Source: Pelomonas sp963422775
GTDB taxonomy: Bacteria > Pseudomonadota > Gammaproteobacteria > Burkholderiales > Burkholderiaceae_C
Direction: 5' to 3'
Length of the DNA: 64,000 bases
Assembly (NCBI GenBank): GCA_963422775.4
Contig: CAUJSJ030000037.1
Location: forward strand, 62,001 to 126,000
Part shown: positions 60,799 through 64,000 of the stretch, in pieces
Layout: each line of letters begins with the position of its first letter
Numbering within the stretch: position 1 is the first letter of the stretch
Made by a program: the position numbers and the translations under genes
The notes under the pieces: generated by a model
What the model was told of the DNA's origin: nothing
Database searches by the model: none
What the model saw: only the letters and a program-made list of their open reading frames with translations

Positions 60799-62173
60799 GC
60801 GGCGGGCAGCGTCAGCCGCGCGATGCAGCCCTGCGGCGCGGCGGGCAACAGCTCGGCGCTGCCGCCGTGGCGCTCGGCGATCTCGCGCGCGATGGCCAGG
60901 CCCAGGCCGCAGCCCTCGCCGTGCGCCGATCCGCGCACGAAGCGCTCGAAGGCGCGCTCGCGCAACTCCGGCGCCAGGCCGGGGCCGTTGTCCTCGACGT
61001 CGATCCACACGTCGTCGCCCGCGCGGCGCAGCCTCACCGTGATGGCGGCACCCGCGCCGGCATAGCGCACGGCGTTGTCGATCAGGTTGACCAGCGCCTC
61101 GCGCAGCAGCAGCTCAACGCCCTGCACGCTCAAGCCTTCATTGGCGATCTCCACGCCCAGGTCGCAGCCGGCGGCCAGCGCGCGGGGCACCCAGTCGGCG
61201 GCCACCTCGCGCACCAGGCGGCCGCAGTCCACCGCCGCCCAGCCCTGGGCCGCCACGGCCTCGGGTTCGGCGCGGGCCAGCACCAGCAGCTGGGACACGA
61301 GGCGGGCACTGCGCACGGCGCTCTCGTGCACGCGCTCCAGCCGCTGCCTGAGCGCCGGGTCGGTCGTCGCATCCAGCGCCAGCTCGGTCTGGCTCTTGAG
61401 CCCGGCCAGCGGCGTGCGCAGCTGGTGGGCCGCATCGCTGATGAAGCGGCGCTGCGTGGCCAGGCTCTGCTGCACCTGGCCCAGCAGCTCGTTGACGGCA
61501 CCGGCCAGCGCGCCCACCTCGGGCGGCGCGGCCTGCAGCACGATGGGGTCCAGTGCATCGGCGCGTCGGCCTTCCATCTGCTGCTGCAGGTCGGCCAGCG
61601 GTTTCAGGCCTTTGCGGATGCCAGCCCACACGCCCATGCTCATCAGCGCGATCAGCAGCGACAGCGGCAGCGCGGTGTCCAGCAGCATGCGGCGGGCCAG
61701 CAGGTCTCGCGGCACGCTGGAGCGGGCGATTTGCACGCGCAACGCCGAGTCCGCCGCGCCGGCGGCACCGAGATGCAGGTCCAGTGACACGACGCGCATC
61801 GGCTCGGGCACGGTGGCGTCGAAGAACACCGGCACGTTCAGCGAAGGAGTGCCCGGCGGCGGCGGCAGGCGCGCATCGCCCAGCAGCAACTGGCCCGGCG
61901 GCGAGCTGACCGTGTAGGTGACCCGGTCTTCGGGGTCGGCAGCAAGGATGTCCTGGGCCGAGCGCGGCAGGTCGACGAAAAGGCCGCTGGCCGTGGGCTT
62001 GATCTGGCGGGCGAGTGCGCGGGCGGCCTGCAGCAGGCTGGCGTCCACCAGTTCATCGGCATGGCGCGTGGCGAGGCGGTAGGCCCCAAAGGCGGCCACC
62101 AGCCACAGCACGATCTGCGGCAGCAGCAGCCACAGCAGCAGTTGCCGGTGCAGCGAGCGGCCGGCAGGCACAG

Positions 62174-62177
<4 letters not shown>
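60795..62177 (-). CDS. Sensor histidine kinase, TctE/QseC-like
   Basis: GTG 62177 overlaps the response-regulator stop (GTGA) and gives 460 residues. Two TM helices flank a periplasmic region (about 40-165, starting DELVDASLLQAARALARQI, a 2CSK_N-type sensor). The H-box is RRFISDAAHQLRTPLAGLKS with His251. The ATPase domain has NLIDNAVRYAG, DVEDNGPGL and GCGLGLAIA. It probably responds to a carboxylic acid or sugar-related signal, given the sugar-binding protein gene divergent to the pair. Confidence 0.93.
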
Positions 62178-62830
<653 letters not shown>

Positions 62831-62908
62831 GGGTGCCAGACTTTAGTCGCCTCGGCCCTCATGGTTAATCCGATATTAAGTTTATTAACTGTCGGTAATG
62901 ATGCCGGC
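62831..62908. promoter_or_regulatory. Divergent promoter region, AT-rich
   Basis: The 78-bp gap between the response regulator and the sugar-binding protein is much richer in A/T (TTAATCCGATATTAAGTTTATTAACTG core) than the surroundings and includes TTAAT/ATTAA and TTAAC words. It probably contains the start sites of both genes and perhaps an OmpR-type binding site. Exact -35/-10 positions cannot be set with confidence. Confidence 0.5.
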
Positions 62909-64000
62909 ATGCTCCGCGCCAGCGCCCTTGCCCTGTCCTTGCTTGCCGCCACGGCCCAGGCCGGGCCGCAGGCGGACGTCGTGCACTGGTGGACCTCACC
63001 CGGCGAGACGGCCGCCATGCATGCGCTGGCCGACGCCTACCGCGCCGCCGGCGGCCAGTGGCGCGACCTGGCCGTCGTCGCCTCCGAGCAGGCGCGCGCC
63101 GTGGTGCTGGAACGCATCAAGGCCGGCAACCCGCCGACGGCCGCGCAGTTCAATCCGTCGCGCTCGTTCGTGCAACTGGCGCGCCAGGGCCAGCTCATTG
63201 CGCTGGACGACCTCGCCGCCCAGGGCCGCTGGGCCGAGGTGCTGCCCGCCGTGCTGCTGGACGCGGTGCGGGTGGACGGCCACATCTACGCCGTGCCCCT
63301 CAGCATCCACATGCCGGCCTGGCTGTGGAGCTCCAAGGCCGCGATGGCCAGAGCCGGCGTCAAGCAGGAGCCGCGCAGCGTCGACGAACTCTTCGCCACG
63401 TTGGACAAGCTGCGCGCTGCCGGTTTGATTGCGCTCGCCCACGGCGGCCAGCCCTGGCAGGACCTCAATCTCTTCGCGGCGATGCTGGCCAACCAGGGCG
63501 GGCGCGAGCTCTACCTGGCCGTGCTGCGCGATGGCGACCCCGCGGCCCTGCAGGGCGACGCGCTGCGCCAGGTGCTGCTGACCTACAAGAGGCTGCGCCG
63601 CTACGTCGACCCCGCCTCGCCCGGCCGCAGCTGGAATGACACCACGGCGCTGCTCATCGGCGGCCGCGCTGGCCTGCAGTTCATGGGCGACTGGGTCAAG
63701 GGCGAGTTCACCGCGGCCGGCCAGCAGCCCGGCCGCGACTACGGCTGTGCGCCGGGCCTCTCCGCGCGCTCGCCCTACATCGTCGATGGCGACGTGCTGG
63801 TGTTCCCGAAGGACAAGGACGGCAGCGCCCGCGCCGCGCAGCAACTGCTTGCCCGCGTTGCAACAGCGCCGGCCACGCAACTGGCCTTCAGCGCCCGCAA
63901 AGGATCGGTGCCCGTGCGGACCGACCTCGACACCCGCACGCTCGACACCTGCGCCCAGCTCGGCGCTGCCGCGCTGCGCGACGCCGGCCGCCTGGTGGGC
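62909..64000 (+). CDS. Sugar ABC transporter periplasmic binding protein, cut by the window end
   Basis: ATG 62909 opens a reading frame that stays open to the last base (364 codons), so the end is outside the window. It has a signal peptide (MLRASALALSLLAATAQAG), then ADVVHWWTSPGETAAMHALADAYR, the extracellular solute-binding family 1 start. PPTAAQFNPSRSFVQLARQGQLIALDDLA, YAVPLSIHMPAWLWSSK and GWVKGEF-like GDWVKGEF follow. It resembles glucose/mannose-type binding proteins. Permease genes would be expected downstream. Confidence 0.88.
   Translation, partial: MLRASALALSLLAATAQAGPQADVVHWWTSPGETAAMHALADAYRAAGGQWRDLAVVASEQARAVVLERIKAGNPPTAAQFNPSRSFVQLARQGQLIALDDLAAQGRWAEVLPAVLLDAVRVDGHIYAVPLSIHMPAWLWSSKAAMARAGVKQEPRSVDELFATLDKLRAAGLIALAHGGQPWQDLNLFAAMLANQGGRELYLAVLRDGDPAALQGDALRQVLLTYKRLRRYVDPASPGRSWNDTTALLIGGRAGLQFMGDWVKGEFTAAGQQPGRDYGCAPGLSARSPYIVDGDVLVFPKDKDGSARAAQQLLARVATAPATQLAFSARKGSVPVRTDLDTRTLDTCAQLGAAALRDAGRLVG

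Overview
This 64-kb window is high-GC chromosomal DNA with a gene content typical of a betaproteobacterium of the order Burkholderiales. It most resembles the Roseateles/Mitsuaria/Pelomonas/Rubrivivax group, but this is inferred from family content and gene order, not from a search. Signs are the block TPR-lolB-ispE-tRNA-Gln-prs-rplY-pth, the block rsmD-coaD-ferredoxin, a short-form HisG, a PEP-CTERM protein, a PHA-system protein and a WS/DGAT acyltransferase. Coding density is high, many genes overlap by 4 nt (ATGA), and several start with GTG or TTG.

Layout. 1-4756: TPR protein (cut by the window edge), lolB, ispE, tRNA-Gln(TTG), prs and rplY, closed by a strong terminator. 4755-13844 (minus): an MdtABC-type RND efflux operon with its outer-membrane factor, which carries a one-base frameshift. 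It lies between rplY and pth. 13934-14905: pth and a small exported protein that also appears frameshifted. 14915-24134: a cobalamin riboswitch followed by a tightly packed B12 uptake and salvage operon (btuB, cobU, btuF, btuC, btuD, cobO, cbiB, cobC, cobQ); btuC is split by one extra base. 24177-26100: a small lipoprotein, a HELGH-motif protein and an S1/P1 nuclease. 26093-37421: ferredoxin, coaD, rsmD and the histidine genes F, A, H, B, C and then D, G on the minus strand. The his set is interrupted by a CHRD/PEP-CTERM gene and, between hisC and hisD, by a 3-kb island holding a RHH/PIN toxin-antitoxin pair, a periplasmic binding protein and a GNAT-like gene. 37179-39843: BolA, a two-gene ABC exporter and a TetR regulator. 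39858-45894: TPR protein, two tandem paralogous small secreted proteins, WS/DGAT, acyl-CoA-binding protein, PHA-system protein, Sel1 protein and aldo/keto reductase. 45920-51779: a lower-GC orphan, acetyltransferase, putative aminopeptidase, molybdopterin oxidoreductase, alpha/beta hydrolase and SDR. 51891-58859: LysR, then a cbb3-like oxidase cluster with SCO, truncated hemoglobin, NnrS and an NsrR regulator. 58837-64000: AhpD-like protein, MocR regulator, two-component system and a sugar-binding protein cut by the window end.

The most interesting region is 52796-58859. A minimal cbb3-type oxidase has a CcoS-like segment fused to the N-terminus of CcoN, a CcoO and a single-heme cytochrome in place of the usual diheme CcoP. 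It sits with a group III truncated hemoglobin, a SCO copper chaperone and NnrS, opposite an NsrR-like Rrf2 repressor and an NsrR-like palindrome. This suggests a nitric-oxide-responsive respiratory module. A second notable signal is a roughly 96-bp dispersed repeat with a hairpin, present twice in inverted orientation; one copy splits the toxin from its antitoxin. Three genes carry apparent single-site frameshifts, so either real decay or assembly indels should be considered throughout.
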